A stretch of DNA of 32,128 bases from Rhodocyclales bacterium (GTDB lineage: Bacteria; Pseudomonadota; Gammaproteobacteria; Burkholderiales; Rhodocyclaceae). Below, piece by piece: positions 24,354-32,128 of the stretch. The translations under genes and the position numbers were made by a program. Location: contig JACRIY010000075.1 in assembly GCA_016235805.1 (NCBI GenBank), forward strand, positions 1 to 32,128, given 5' to 3'. The notes beneath the pieces are model-generated. The model had not been told where the DNA came from, searched no databases, and saw nothing but the letters and a program-made list of their open reading frames with translations. How positions within the stretch are numbered: position 1 is the stretch's first letter; every line of letters starts with the position of its first letter.

Positions 24354-24662
24354 TTACTTGGCGCCGCCGAGGATCCAGGTGATCAGCGTCTTCAGGTCCT
24401 CGTCCTTGACGGCCGCATTCGGCGGCATCGGGATCTGGCCCCAGACGCCCTTGCCGCCCTTGCGGACCTTGTCCATCAGCATGGCTTCGTCGCCGGCCTT
24501 GTACTTTTTCGCGACTTCCTGGTAGGCCGGGCCGACCAGTTTCTTGTCGACCGCATGGCAGGCCATGCAGCCGCTCTTGGTCGCGAGATCCTTGTTGGCG
24601 AAGGCCGGGGCGGATACCAGCAGGCCGGCGGCGACCAGGGTCGAGATAAATGCAGATTTCAT
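24354..24662 (-). CDS. Small class I cytochrome c (c551/c552 type), periplasmic
   Basis: 102 residues. Signal peptide MKSAFISTLVAAGLLVSA with cleavage after AFA (about residue 22); mature form about 80 residues. Heme site CMACH (32-36) with H36 as proximal ligand; the distal ligand is M79 in QIPMPPN. KKLVGPAYQEVAKKY and the C-terminal ITWILGG are typical of c8/c551 electron carriers. ATG 24662 is preceded by AAGGAA; an extension to 24761 has no signal peptide. Single electron shuttle to an oxidase or reductase; partner not encoded nearby. Transcribed separately from livK, with its own terminator. Confidence 0.93.
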   Translation of the reverse strand: MKSAFISTLVAAGLLVSAPAFANKDLATKSGCMACHAVDKKLVGPAYQEVAKKYKAGDEAMLMDKVRKGGKGVWGQIPMPPNAAVKDEDLKTLITWILGGAK

Positions 24663-24831
24663 GTTCGGTTCCTTGTCAGATGTGAAGAGTCGTCGTGTGT
24701 CGGTCGGGATGCGATGCCAAATCGATACTTCAGCGCAGGCTGCCGCCGAATTCCTCGGCAATGAATGCAGTGGTCGAAACTAAAGCGCAGCGCAGGCTAT
24801 CCGGTCACGCGCACCCTGTAAATGTTCCAGA

Positions 24832-26820
24832 TCAATTTATCAATTGGTCCAGGTCCGTGATCGGTGCTGAGCAAGTAACGCCGCGGCAGACCCAGGCGTT
24901 GACACGATCGCTCTCCGCTTTGGCGAGCACCGCGGGCAACTCGCGCGTTCCGTTGGCAAGCGCCAGCACCATGCGTTCCGGCGCCGCGCCCAGCGCCCGT
25001 TGCCAGGCGCGAAGCTCATCGGGCGGTCCGCGCAGGATGATGATTTCGGGTGGATGCAGCGCTTCTTCGAGCACCCGCAGCAGGCTGCCAAAACCATTCG
25101 GCGAGTATTGGATCTGCGGCCAGAATAGGCGCACGGTCCGTTGCGCGGCATCGAGGTAGCGGGCTTCGCCAAGCAGGTGTCCAAGGCGCTGCAGGGCGAA
25201 CGCGGCGATGCCGTTGCCGGAAGGAGTGGCATTGTCGTGGCCGGTCTTCGCGCGATGGATAAGCGCTTCATGGTCGTGGGCGGTGAAGAAGAACCCTCCG
25301 TCTTCAGGGTCTTCAAAGCGTGCCAGCAGCGTCTCGGCCAATTCGACGGCAAAGGCCAGATCTTCGCCATGAAATTCCATCTGGATCAGCTCGAGCAGGG
25401 CCGCGAGCAGGAAGGCGTGATCGTCGAGGTAGGCATCGAGGTGGGCGCGGCCGTCGCGGGCGGTCGCCAGCAGCCGGCCTTCGCGCCACAGGGTGGTGCG
25501 GACGAAGTGCATCGCGCGGCGTGCCGAGGCCAGCCAGTCGTCGCGGCCGAATATCCTGGCGGCATGGATCATGCCTTCGATCATCAGCGCGTTCCAGCTG
25601 GTCAGAATCTTGTCGTCGCGGCCGGGGCGGACCCGTTGTTCGCGCGCCGCGAACAGCTTGCGTCGCGCCGAGTCGAGCACGGGCTGCTCGTCGGGCCGCA
25701 GGTTGCCGGCGATCTTCGCGTGCCAATGGCGGTCTTCGAAATTCGGCGGGCCGTCGAAGCCCCAGTGCCGTGCCGCCAGCGCCGACTCTTGCGGCGTCAG
25801 GATGTGCGCCAGTTCGGCGGGGTCCCAGACGTAGTACTTGCCTTCCTCGCCTTCGGAATCGGCGTCTAGCGAAGAGCAGTAGCCGCCGTCGGCGGTCTGC
25901 ATTTCGCGCATCACCCAGGCTGCGGTTTCGTCGGCGACGCGGGCATGTAGCGGGTCGCCGCTGCGCAACCAGGCATCGGCGCACAATCCCAGCAGCGGGC
26001 CGTTGTCGTAGAGCATCTTTTCGAAGTGGGGAATTTCCCAGCGCTCGTCCACGCTGTAACGGCAGAAGCCGCCGCCGATCTGGTCGTAGATGCCGCCTTC
26101 GCTCATGCGCGCCAGCGTGGTCAGCGCCATGCGCTGCGCGCCTTCATCAGCGCGACGCAGCAGGAAGGCGAGGTCGGTTGGGTGTGGGAACTTCGGTGCG
26201 CCGCCAAAGCCGCCGTGACGGCTGTCGAACGCCCGAGCCAGGGAAGCCTCGGCGGCTGCCAGCGGCGCCGCATCGAAGCGGATTTCGCCGGCCGCCGGTT
26301 CGGGTTCGGTGGCACCCAGTGCCTCGCGCAGTTCCCCGGCCTGCGCCGTGATGTCTTCGCGGCGTTCGACGTAGGCGGCGGCGACGCGTTCGCACAGGTC
26401 GGCAAAGCCGGGCAGGCCGTAGCGCGGCTCCCTGGGAAAATAGGTGCCGCCGAAGAAGGGAGTCCCATCGGGCGCGAGGAACATGGTCAGCGGCCAGCCG
26501 CCGTTGCGCTGCGTCAGCAGGTGGTGCGCGCTCTGGTAAATCTGGTCTAGGTCGGGGCGCTCTTCACGGTCGACCTTGATGTTCACGAACAGGCGGTTCA
26601 TCACCGCCGCAACGTTCGCGTCCTCGAAGGATTCGTGGGCCATCACGTGGCACCAGTGGCAGGCCGAGTAGCCTATGGAAAGCAGGATCGGCCGGTCGTC
26701 GTTCCGCGCCGCTGAAAGCGACTGTTCGTCCCAGGGTTGCCAGTGCACCGGGTTGTCGGCGTGCTGCAACAAATAGGGCGATGTTTCGGCGGCAAGCCGG
26801 TTGTTGAGGGGGGATGCCAT
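24832..26820 (-). CDS. YyaL/DUF255 thioredoxin-fold protein (spermatogenesis-associated 20 family)
   Basis: 662 residues, normal length. The N-terminal thioredoxin-like domain has the hallmark [18 protein letters not shown] with C54 and C57, and [15 protein letters not shown] sequence (here [13 protein letters not shown]). It is followed by an (alpha/alpha)6-barrel-like region with [29 protein letters not shown] and HFEKMLYDN, seen in N-acylglucosamine-epimerase-type folds. The biochemical role is not established. ATG 26820 has AGGAGT upstream, buried in a short hairpin. No signal peptide is seen, so cytoplasmic. Confidence 0.92.
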   Translation of the reverse strand: MASPLNNRLAAETSPYLLQHADNPVHWQPWDEQSLSAARNDDRPILLSIGYSACHWCHVMAHESFEDANVAAVMNRLFVNIKVDREERPDLDQIYQSAHHLLTQRNGGWPLTMFLAPDGTPFFGGTYFPREPRYGLPGFADLCERVAAAYVERREDITAQAGELREALGATEPEPAAGEIRFDAAPLAAAEASLARAFDSRHGGFGGAPKFPHPTDLAFLLRRADEGAQRMALTTLARMSEGGIYDQIGGGFCRYSVDERWEIPHFEKMLYDNGPLLGLCADAWLRSGDPLHARVADETAAWVMREMQTADGGYCSSLDADSEGEEGKYYVWDPAELAHILTPQESALAARHWGFDGPPNFEDRHWHAKIAGNLRPDEQPVLDSARRKLFAAREQRVRPGRDDKILTSWNALMIEGMIHAARIFGRDDWLASARRAMHFVRTTLWREGRLLATARDGRAHLDAYLDDHAFLLAALLELIQMEFHGEDLAFAVELAETLLARFEDPEDGGFFFTAHDHEALIHRAKTGHDNATPSGNGIAAFALQRLGHLLGEARYLDAAQRTVRLFWPQIQYSPNGFGSLLRVLEEALHPPEIIILRGPPDELRAWQRALGAAPERMVLALANGTRELPAVLAKAESDRVNAWVCRGVTCSAPITDLDQLIN

Positions 26821-26824
26821 GGCG

Positions 26825-26840
26825 GACTCCTGTCGGAGTC
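26825..26840 (-). promoter_or_regulatory. Hairpin masking the yyaL-family ribosome site
   Basis: On the minus strand GACTCC-GACA-GGAGTC forms a 6-bp stem with a tetraloop; the 3' arm contains the AGGAGT Shine-Dalgarno of the gene at 24832-26820. A TACAAT -10-like box at 26849-26844 would place a start near 26837, inside the 5' arm, so only longer transcripts (from cheY) would carry the full hairpin. Confidence 0.4.
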
Positions 26841-26894
26841 AAAATTGTACTCGACAAAAATAGTCGGGTATGGCGACCTGCGTTGCGCGGCGGC

Positions 26895-27308
26895 CTAGAT
26901 CCCCATCTTTTCAAAGATCTTGTCGAGCTTTTCCTGCAAGGTCGCGGCGGTGAAGGGTTTGGCGATGCAACTGGTCGCGCCGGCACGAACGGCGGTGGCG
27001 ATGCTTTCCTTCTTCGCGTCGGTGGTGATCATGAGGAAGGGCAGGGCTTTCAGTTCGGCATCGTCGCGCATGGTCTGCAACAGGGTCAGCCCGTCCATGT
27101 TGGGCATGTTCCAGTCGGAAACGACGAACTCGAAGCCACCGCTGCGCAACTTGGTCAGTGCCGCCGCACCGTCTTCCGCCTCTTCGACGTTGGTGAAGCC
27201 GAGTTCCTTCAACAGGTTGCGGACGATGCGGCGCATGGTGGAAAAGTCGTCGACCACGAGGAACTTGAGTGCGGTGCGATCAGTGATGGATTCGGTCGGC
27301 AGTGCCAT
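26895..27308 (-). CDS. cheY: CheY-like single-domain response regulator
   Basis: 137-residue receiver domain with no output domain. The acidic pair is D20-D21 ([13 protein letters not shown]), phosphoacceptor D65 ([12 protein letters not shown]), switch T95 ([11 protein letters not shown]) and K117 ([13 protein letters not shown]). The [26 protein letters not shown] stretch and the end KIFEKMGI are very close to enteric and beta-proteobacterial CheY that bind FliM. At the position of Y106 of E. coli CheY there is C114 (SCIAKPF instead of GYVVKPF). No chemotaxis or flagellar gene is near. ATG 27308 chosen by family length; an ATG at 27332 is possible. Ribosome site weak for both. Confidence 0.9.
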   Translation of the reverse strand: MALPTESITDRTALKFLVVDDFSTMRRIVRNLLKELGFTNVEEAEDGAAALTKLRSGGFEFVVSDWNMPNMDGLTLLQTMRDDAELKALPFLMITTDAKKESIATAVRAGATSCIAKPFTAATLQEKLDKIFEKMGI

Positions 27309-27367
27309 GACCGGCACTATGCCTGAGGCCATGGCGAGCCAAAACCGGGAATACGGGAGGGAACTGC

Positions 27368-27817
27368 CTAGCTATCTCCGAGCAAACCCTGCCACCAGCG
27401 CCTGCGGTTCTGGGCCGCAGGGCGGGATTCGGGCAGGGCGTCGGGAGGCAGTCGGCTCATGATCCAGCCCGGCAGGGGCGGGTGCTTCGACGAACCGCAG
27501 GAGGATCCGAGCTTGTTCGGATCGTAGATCTTGATCAGGCGCGGGTCATCCAGGTCGTCCGCGTAGACGATGCCGCAGTAGGACTCATGGTGCTCGGCGC
27601 GCAGCAGCGCGTCGATGCGGGCGATGAAGTCAGTGACGGTGGCGGCATCCGCCGCATGTGTCGGCACCGCGGATGCGCCGAACGCATGCAGGTACCAGCC
27701 CGCGGACGGGTCGATGCGCTGCCACAGCGCGGCAAGCTGGTCCCAGTCCAGCACCGACCAGAGTCGGCCGCAGTAAAGGCGTTGGAATTCGGTATCGGGG
27801 CTGTTGTCGGTCGTCAC
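27368..27817 (-). CDS. Conserved-looking hypothetical protein
   Basis: 149 residues; family not recognised. No signal peptide or membrane segment is visible. Tryptophan-rich start ([19 protein letters not shown]), then acidic middle ([26 protein letters not shown]) with a C-rich [25 protein letters not shown] segment, and a basic C-terminus ([10 protein letters not shown]). Starts at a GTG with AGGA about 7 nt upstream, 41 nt after the DsrE-like gene and 59 nt before cheY. Codon use is like its neighbours, so it is probably real. No function is proposed. Confidence 0.7.
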   Translation of the reverse strand: MTTDNSPDTEFQRLYCGRLWSVLDWDQLAALWQRIDPSAGWYLHAFGASAVPTHAADAATVTDFIARIDALLRAEHHESYCGIVYADDLDDPRLIKIYDPNKLGSSCGSSKHPPLPGWIMSRLPPDALPESRPAAQNRRRWWQGLLGDS

Positions 27818-27858
27818 GGCGGAATCCTATCCGACGCGACGACCGCGGTGAACACCGT

Positions 27859-28281
27859 TCAATAGCTCAGGGTCTTGACGTTTGCTTGCAGCACGTAGGC
27901 CGCGACATCGGCCGGCTTGGCAACACCGATGCCTTCGATCAGGTCGGTCGGCTTCAGGTCGGCATTCGGCAGGAACAGGGCACAGACTTCAACTTTGGCG
28001 CCGGCCTTCATGAGGCTTTGCAGCAATTCCTTGGGCGACTTGTTCATCGGCTTGAGCACGGCGGACTCCTTGTCCTTGACCGCCAACTGGCCGCCGTCGC
28101 TGCATAGCAGGACGCGCACGGCGGCTTTTTGTGCCAGTGCCTGGCTGGCGAGGACCATCGCGACCCCCTGTGTCTGGGTAACGCCGGAGTTGATGCCGAC
28201 GAACAATTCGGTCGCGCTCTGGGCGTGAACCGGCAGCGAAAAGGAAGCGCCAAGTGCAAGTGCGAGGTAAAGTTTTTTCAT
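27859..28281 (-). CDS. Secreted DsrE/DsrF-like sulfur-relay protein
   Basis: 140 residues. Signal peptide MKKLYLALALGASFSLPVHA, cleavage after HA (about residue 20). The mature domain has the DsrE/DsrF-like layout: ELFVGINSG start, AMVLASQALAQKAAVRVLLCSDGG with C60, VEVCALFLPNADLK with C100, ending PADVAAYVLQANVKTLSY. C100 fits the persulfide-carrying cysteine of DsrE-like proteins. Periplasmic location is unusual compared with cytoplasmic DsrEFH and TusBCD. It follows the triple-rhodanese gene by 85 nt, so it may accept or release sulfane sulfur with it; the partner is inferred. Confidence 0.82.
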   Translation of the reverse strand: MKKLYLALALGASFSLPVHAQSATELFVGINSGVTQTQGVAMVLASQALAQKAAVRVLLCSDGGQLAVKDKESAVLKPMNKSPKELLQSLMKAGAKVEVCALFLPNADLKPTDLIEGIGVAKPADVAAYVLQANVKTLSY

Positions 28282-28366
28282 GATTGGATTTCCGGTCTAG
28301 GGTGTGATTGGCCGGTTACGGAGAATTCGCAACCGACCGGGTAAATTGGGCAGGAATCGCTAGCGG

Positions 28367-29530
28367 CTACTTCTTCGCCGCCATGGTGTAGGTGCCATCG
28401 GCGTTGAACTTGACGTCGGCATCGAGGAACCAGGCCTGAACCTTGCCGCCGAGCAGCTTGACGGTGTCGAATGCCTCGCCCGAGCGTGCGCCGGTACCGC
28501 AGACGAAAACCACCGGCTTGTCGGTCGGCAGGCTCGCGATCTTCTTCTCGAGCTCGTTCATCGGGATGTTCACCGAGCCCTTGATGGTGCCGGCCGCGAC
28601 TTCCTTCGGATCGCGAACGTCGACCAGCATCACGGAACCCGGGTTGGATTTCCAGACCTGCTCGAAGGAGGCAACCGTCACCGAGCCCTTTTCCTTGCCT
28701 GCGACCAGGGCTGCAGAGGCCGCCGGGACGCTGCCCGCCGTGCCTGCCGCCGCAGTCGCTGCCGGCGCCGGCGCGCCATGCATCTTTTCCCACTCCGGAT
28801 AGCCGGGCGGGTAGGTGAGCACATTGGTGTACCCGAGCTTCTTCGCCTTTTCCGCCGAGTTGTCGGAGAGCACGCACTCGAGGCCGCCGCAATAGTAGAT
28901 CAGCATCGTGGCCTTGTCGGCCGGCAGCTTGTCGAGGTTCTTGTCGAACTCGCTGTCGGAGATGTTGATCGCGGTCGGGATCATGCCCTTGTCGGCCACG
29001 CGCTTGGGCCGCGCGTCGATCAGCACATACGACGCCTTGTCTTCGGCCAGCTTCTTGAGGTAGGCCGCGGATACCGACATCTGTGCGCCCTTGGCCTTCC
29101 AGTCCGGCGAGCCGGCCGGGTAAACCTTGATGTTGGTGTAGCCCAGTTTCTCGGCCTTGAACGCCGAGTTGTGGCTCAGCATGCATTCCAGGCCGCCGCA
29201 GTAGAACAGCAGCATGGTCGCCTTGTCGGCCGGCAGCTTGTCGACCATCTTGTCGAACTGGCTGTCGGGAATGTTGATCGCGCCGGGAATGTGGCCGAGG
29301 TCGTACTGGCGCGCGGCAGGGCGCGAGTCGATGATCACCACGCCCTTCTTCGGCGGAATGCTGACGTTTTGCTTGACGAAGTCGTAGTCGACCAGTGCCT
29401 TGTTGTACCAGCCGTCCTTGGGCTGGATGGTCGCCGCGTCGGCGGCGAAGGCCGGCACCGGATACATCAGTGGTGCCGAGCCGAGACTGGCGATGACGGC
29501 GATGGCAAGTGCGAATTGTTTCGTTCTCAT
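28367..29530 (-). CDS. Secreted triple-domain rhodanese (sulfurtransferase)
   Basis: 387 residues with a signal peptide (cleavage near AFA, residue 29). Three rhodanese domains: about 40-145 with active loop CGGLEC (C111, C116); about 150-250 with CGGLEC (C214, C219); and about 285-375 with CGTGAR (C344). Domains 1 and 2 are an internal duplication, sharing FDK.VDKLPADKATML and YCGGLEC.LS.NSA; domain 3 is of another type. An Ala/Pro linker (252-277) separates domain 3. Rhodaneses move sulfane sulfur onto thiol acceptors. It sits 9 nt after a YeeE-type transporter gene and before a secreted DsrE-like gene, so it probably handles sulfur compounds in the periplasm. Confidence 0.88.
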   Translation of the reverse strand: MRTKQFALAIAVIASLGSAPLMYPVPAFAADAATIQPKDGWYNKALVDYDFVKQNVSIPPKKGVVIIDSRPAARQYDLGHIPGAINIPDSQFDKMVDKLPADKATMLLFYCGGLECMLSHNSAFKAEKLGYTNIKVYPAGSPDWKAKGAQMSVSAAYLKKLAEDKASYVLIDARPKRVADKGMIPTAINISDSEFDKNLDKLPADKATMLIYYCGGLECVLSDNSAEKAKKLGYTNVLTYPPGYPEWEKMHGAPAPAATAAAGTAGSVPAASAALVAGKEKGSVTVASFEQVWKSNPGSVMLVDVRDPKEVAAGTIKGSVNIPMNELEKKIASLPTDKPVVFVCGTGARSGEAFDTVKLLGGKVQAWFLDADVKFNADGTYTMAAKK

Positions 29531-29539
29531 GGTCCTCTC

Positions 29540-30781
29540 CTATAGAAGGGTGAATTTTTCGGTAGATTCGTTGTAGCGCACCAGCGCGTACCAGAGCGCC
29601 AGCAGCGCGCCGCCAATTGCCAGGGTCCAGCCCCAGCTGCCCCACATTTCCGGCAGGTAGGCCTGGAAGCCGATTTTCGTAATTTCCCAGGTTTCGACAT
29701 TGGTCTCATCGATCGTGGTGAGCCCCAACTGCTTGAACACGGCGCTGGCGATGGAGCCCATCCAGGAGAAGAAGAACATCGTCACCCACAGCTTCAGATG
29801 GCCTTCGCCCATGCGCCACAGCGACCCCGACGCGCAGCCGCCGGCGAAGACCATGCCGATGCCGAAGATCAGGCCGCCGATCAGCGAGCCGATCCAGAAC
29901 GTGGCAGGAATTGCCAGGTAGGGGTCGATCACTTTTTTCTGGAATAGCAGGGCGGCGATCGGAATGCCGATGGCCAGGGCAAGGATCACCGCCTTGGTCA
30001 TGTCACCCTCGGCGGTCATGAAGGGTTCGCGGAAGGCGCGCGCGAAGCACAGGCGCGAGCGGTGCATGATGAATCCGATGGCGAAGCCGGCAACCACGAT
30101 CACCGCGCGCGCGGCAATCTTCTCGTCGGTCGAGCCGTACCATTGGGTGGCCCAGAGCAGCACGCCGACGATGACGGCAAGGCCCAGCCACGGGTAGTTG
30201 CGAGTCAAACCTTCGGGCACGTCGAGTGCCGGCGGCGCCTGCATGCCCCATTCGATGTTGTCCAGCGTCCACAGCAGCAGCTTGAGGCCGATCGCCGCGC
30301 CGGCCAGCAGGCCCAGCCACATGGCCCAGCCGGCGGGGGAAGAGTGCAATACCGGGTTGAAGAAGCCGCCGGTGGTGCAACCGCCGGCCAGCGCGGCGCC
30401 GATCCCCAGCAGGCTGCCGCCCGACGCGGCCCAGACGTATTCCAGCGGCGGCGGCCGGTTGGGGCTGAACTGGCGTGAGAGCAACGCGGCGGCAAAGGCG
30501 CCCAGCACCAGCATGATGTTCATCAGCGACATGCGGTGCATCAGGAAGCCTTCGGTCTGTTGCGGCACGCCGAGAACCGGGCCGAGGCCGATCAGGTTGT
30601 TGAACCAGTCGCCCCAGAACTTGACGCCGCCGAACACCCCCCAGACCAGGCCTGAGAGCATCAGGCCGATGATGGTCAGGACCAGCAGCATGGCGCCGAC
30701 GAAGGGCGACCATTCCTCGACGAAGATCGCCTGATAGTCGGCCCTGAAGCCGGACCGCCAGGGGGACTCGTTCTCGCTCAT
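29540..30781 (-). CDS. YeeE/YedE family membrane transporter, full size
   Basis: 413 residues with about ten hydrophobic segments, duplicated YeeE/YedE architecture. Conserved cysteines are C135 (ALAGGCTTGGFFNP), C245 (HRSRLCFARAFREP) and C316 (FAGGCASGSLWR); three such cysteines line the substrate path of the Spirochaeta YeeE thiosulfate transporter. ATG 30781 overlaps the stop of the preceding half-size gene (ATGA); a longer frame to 31210 reads into that gene. Thiosulfate or another sulfur anion is the best guess for the substrate. Downstream are the rhodanese and DsrE-like genes. Confidence 0.88.
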   Translation of the reverse strand: MSENESPWRSGFRADYQAIFVEEWSPFVGAMLLVLTIIGLMLSGLVWGVFGGVKFWGDWFNNLIGLGPVLGVPQQTEGFLMHRMSLMNIMLVLGAFAAALLSRQFSPNRPPPLEYVWAASGGSLLGIGAALAGGCTTGGFFNPVLHSSPAGWAMWLGLLAGAAIGLKLLLWTLDNIEWGMQAPPALDVPEGLTRNYPWLGLAVIVGVLLWATQWYGSTDEKIAARAVIVVAGFAIGFIMHRSRLCFARAFREPFMTAEGDMTKAVILALAIGIPIAALLFQKKVIDPYLAIPATFWIGSLIGGLIFGIGMVFAGGCASGSLWRMGEGHLKLWVTMFFFSWMGSIASAVFKQLGLTTIDETNVETWEITKIGFQAYLPEMWGSWGWTLAIGGALLALWYALVRYNESTEKFTLL

Positions 30782-31389
30782 GCTGTCGGGCAGGCACCCT
30801 CGACAGCCTCCTGGGCGGTGACAGGGCCGCCCTTGCGGCGTTCGAACCAGGAGCCGACAAAAAACACGCCGATCAGCGCGACGACGAGTATGGCGATCAT
30901 TACCGGGTCGGAAATCTCGTAGGCGTCGGCGAACGTGTCGCCCTCGGCAATGAGGCCGGCGGATTTCAGCGCGTTCAAGGTGGCGGCGTAGAACACGGCG
31001 AATCCCGCCGTTCCGGTGCTGACGCCGACGACGAAGACAAGTGCATCCATGCGACCGGAAAACAGGCCGGCCACGGAGGTGCCGGGGCAATAGCCGCCGA
31101 CGGCGAAGCCCGCGCCGACCAGCGCGCCGCCCACCGCAGCGGCCACCAGCGCGGCCTGCGGCACGGCGATCGAGTCGGGCTTCAGCATTCCACCGACGCG
31201 CAGCAGCCAAAGGCCGACTGCCGCCACCACGATGGCGGTGAACATCACCTTGAACACCGCCCAGTCGCGCAGCCTGAACTGCGCGCTCAGTTTCACCGGG
31301 CTGCCGAAGCCGGCGTTTTCCAGCACGTAGCCGAACAGGATGCCGCAGAGCAGGCCGGAGATCATTCCATTGTCGTTGAGCGGGAACAT
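30778..31389 (-). CDS. YeeE/YedE family membrane protein, half size (second)
   Basis: 203 residues, about five to six hydrophobic segments. Opens MFPLNDNGMISGLLCGILFGYVLE with C15; the C101 motif is AVGGYCPGTSVAG. These are the half-size YeeE features (DUF6691-like). Starts 1 nt after the stop of the other half-size gene and overlaps the full-size gene, so all three are co-translated. Half-size pairs (as in PmpA/PmpB) are thought to act together; the exact transported species is unknown. Confidence 0.85.
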   Translation of the reverse strand: MFPLNDNGMISGLLCGILFGYVLENAGFGSPVKLSAQFRLRDWAVFKVMFTAIVVAAVGLWLLRVGGMLKPDSIAVPQAALVAAAVGGALVGAGFAVGGYCPGTSVAGLFSGRMDALVFVVGVSTGTAGFAVFYAATLNALKSAGLIAEGDTFADAYEISDPVMIAILVVALIGVFFVGSWFERRKGGPVTAQEAVEGACPTA

Positions 31390-31390
31390 T

Positions 31391-31915
31391 TCACACCCCC
31401 TTGACCAGGCGACTGACGATCATCCCGGTGACGAAGAACAAAGCGAGGAAGACGAAGGCGGAGACGCCCAGCGCGGCGGAGCCGGATAGGCCGATGCCGC
31501 TGGTGCAGCCGCCGGCGATGCGCGCGCCGAAGCCGGCGAGGAAGCCGCCAGCGAGGGCTTTGATCACCCGCGACCCGGCGCCGACGCTGCGTTCGCCGTC
31601 GAGTTGCACGCGGAAGCGACCCGCCATGAATGCGCCGGCCAAGGCGCCGATGGCCACGCCGACGACCTCCCAGGTCATCCACGAGCCCAGCGGGTTGCCG
31701 TCCGCCACCTGCGGGCCAAGGTAACCGTTGGCCCGGGTGGCTTCCGGCGCCACCTGTAGTCCGATACCGGCCACCAGATCGTTGGCGGCTCCGCTCGCGC
31801 CCAGGCCGTGACCGGAAAGGACGAAGGTGAGCAGCAAGACAAGGCCGAGCACGACGCCTGCGACGAAGGGCGGCCAGAATGGTTTGATGCGCGGATTGCT
31901 GGTGGGTGTATTCAT
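31391..31915 (-). CDS. YeeE/YedE family membrane protein, half size (first)
   Basis: 174 residues. N-terminal hydrophobic helix (about 17-35), a loop, two or three more helices, and the hallmark RIAGGCTSGIGLSG with C137. Reading can be taken from ATG 31915 (MNTPTSNPRI) or from a TTG at 31930; neither has a clear ribosome site, so the start is uncertain. Paired with the next gene, one base downstream. First of the three YeeE genes in transcription order. Confidence 0.82.
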   Translation of the reverse strand: MNTPTSNPRIKPFWPPFVAGVVLGLVLLLTFVLSGHGLGASGAANDLVAGIGLQVAPEATRANGYLGPQVADGNPLGSWMTWEVVGVAIGALAGAFMAGRFRVQLDGERSVGAGSRVIKALAGGFLAGFGARIAGGCTSGIGLSGSAALGVSAFVFLALFFVTGMIVSRLVKGV

Positions 31916-31970
31916 GGCATTTGCATTCAATGTCTGGAGGGTTTCAGACTGCAGCTTTGGTCGCGACGAA

Positions 31971-32001
31971 CGGAGGCATCGCCGGGACGGCGACGCCTCC
32001 G
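31971..32001 (-). other. Long hairpin between edge gene and YeeE genes
   Basis: A 13-bp inverted repeat (CGGAGGC.TCGCC arms) with loop GTCCC on the transcribed strand; one pair is G-U there but a mismatch on the plus strand, so it favours minus-strand RNA. It lies 18 nt after the edge gene stop. It lacks a U-tract, so it is either a weak terminator or an mRNA-stabilising stem. Confidence 0.5.
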
Positions 32002-32019
32002 CTTGCCGTCAGTCCGGAA

Positions 32020-32128
32020 TCAGCTGCAGGTGGCAGGCGCGTCGCCGTCCTTGGCGCCCTTGTTGAGGAAGGCGCCAACGTCGTCGAGCAGTTCCTGATC
32101 CGGGGTGTCGGCAAATTTTTCGGCGGCC
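32020..32128 (-). CDS. C-terminal fragment of an unrecognised protein, cut by window edge
   Basis: Minus-strand frame open to the window edge, giving the last 35 residues or so: AAEKFADTPDQELLDDVGAF followed by LNKGAKDGDAPATCS and stop TGA at 32022-32020. It ends in a Cys-Ser. Too little remains to assign a family. Position upstream of the YeeE genes on the same strand suggests it belongs to, or precedes, the sulfur cluster. Confidence 0.6.
   Translation of the reverse strand, partial: AAEKFADTPDQELLDDVGAFLNKGAKDGDAPATCS

Noticed and set aside
24731..24798. 11-bp direct repeat CAGCGCAGGCT in the cytochrome c upstream gap
   Set aside because: Short G+C-rich repeat, two copies only, no clear position relative to a promoter.
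1..32128. CRISPR arrays, tRNA/rRNA genes, insertion sequences, phage or toxin-antitoxin genes
   Set aside because: Looked for regular repeat-spacer patterns, cloverleaf-like sequence, transposase or integrase genes and terminal repeats; none seen.

Overview
The window is dense, G+C-rich (by eye) bacterial chromosome with short gaps and frequent 4-nt ATGA start/stop overlaps. Gene content (aromatic-acid catabolism, several branched-chain-amino-acid-type ABC transporters, small cytochrome c, YeeE/rhodanese/DsrE sulfur genes, beta-proteobacterial-looking CheY) suggests a betaproteobacterium, most likely a Rhodocyclales-type aromatic degrader. That placement is inference; there is no rRNA or marker gene here.

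Region 1 (1-8854) is a minus-strand operon for phenylpropanoid (hydroxycinnamate) uptake and side-chain degradation. In transcription order: permease (livH type), permease-ATPase fusion (livM-livG), ATPase (livF), periplasmic binding protein, feruloyl/coumaroyl-CoA synthase, enoyl-CoA hydratase, and the start of an amidohydrolase cut by the window edge. A divergent MarR regulator (8393-8854) shares a 335-bp AT-rich control region with it. The binding protein and transporter would import the acid, the synthase make its CoA thioester, and the hydratase and amidohydrolase shorten the side chain. The MarR protein probably responds to the CoA thioester, as CouR does in Rhodopseudomonas.

Region 2 (8861-19029) starts with a LysR regulator (minus) divergent from a plus-strand operon: gentisate 1,2-dioxygenase, a FAH-family fumarylpyruvate hydrolase, 3-hydroxybenzoate 6-monooxygenase, a second complete ABC transporter (binding protein, H, M, G, F), a hemerythrin-domain protein and an arylamine N-acetyltransferase. 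This reads as uptake of 3-hydroxybenzoate (or a relative) and its oxidation through gentisate. No maleylpyruvate isomerase is present.

Region 3 (19126-24176, minus) is a third transporter in the order livK-livH-livM-livG-livF. Its binding protein is a predicted lipoprotein with a poly-proline stretch after the lipidated cysteine and a 77-residue Ala/Pro-rich C-terminal tail.

Region 4 (24303-27817, minus) holds a small cytochrome c with a good terminator, a YyaL/DUF255 thioredoxin-fold protein, an orphan CheY-like receiver and a conserved-looking hypothetical protein.

Region 5 (27859-32128, minus) is a sulfur-handling cluster: a C-terminal gene fragment at the window edge, two half-size and one full-size YeeE/YedE membrane proteins, a secreted triple-rhodanese protein and a secreted DsrE-like protein. 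It is the best candidate here for a poorly described system, probably capture of sulfur compounds in the periplasm coupled to uptake.

Other points of interest are a LivF with the Walker B aspartate replaced by valine, a CheY with cysteine in place of the switch tyrosine, a two-copy palindromic intergenic element inside operon 1, and a shared TATATCGAA motif at three regulatory regions.
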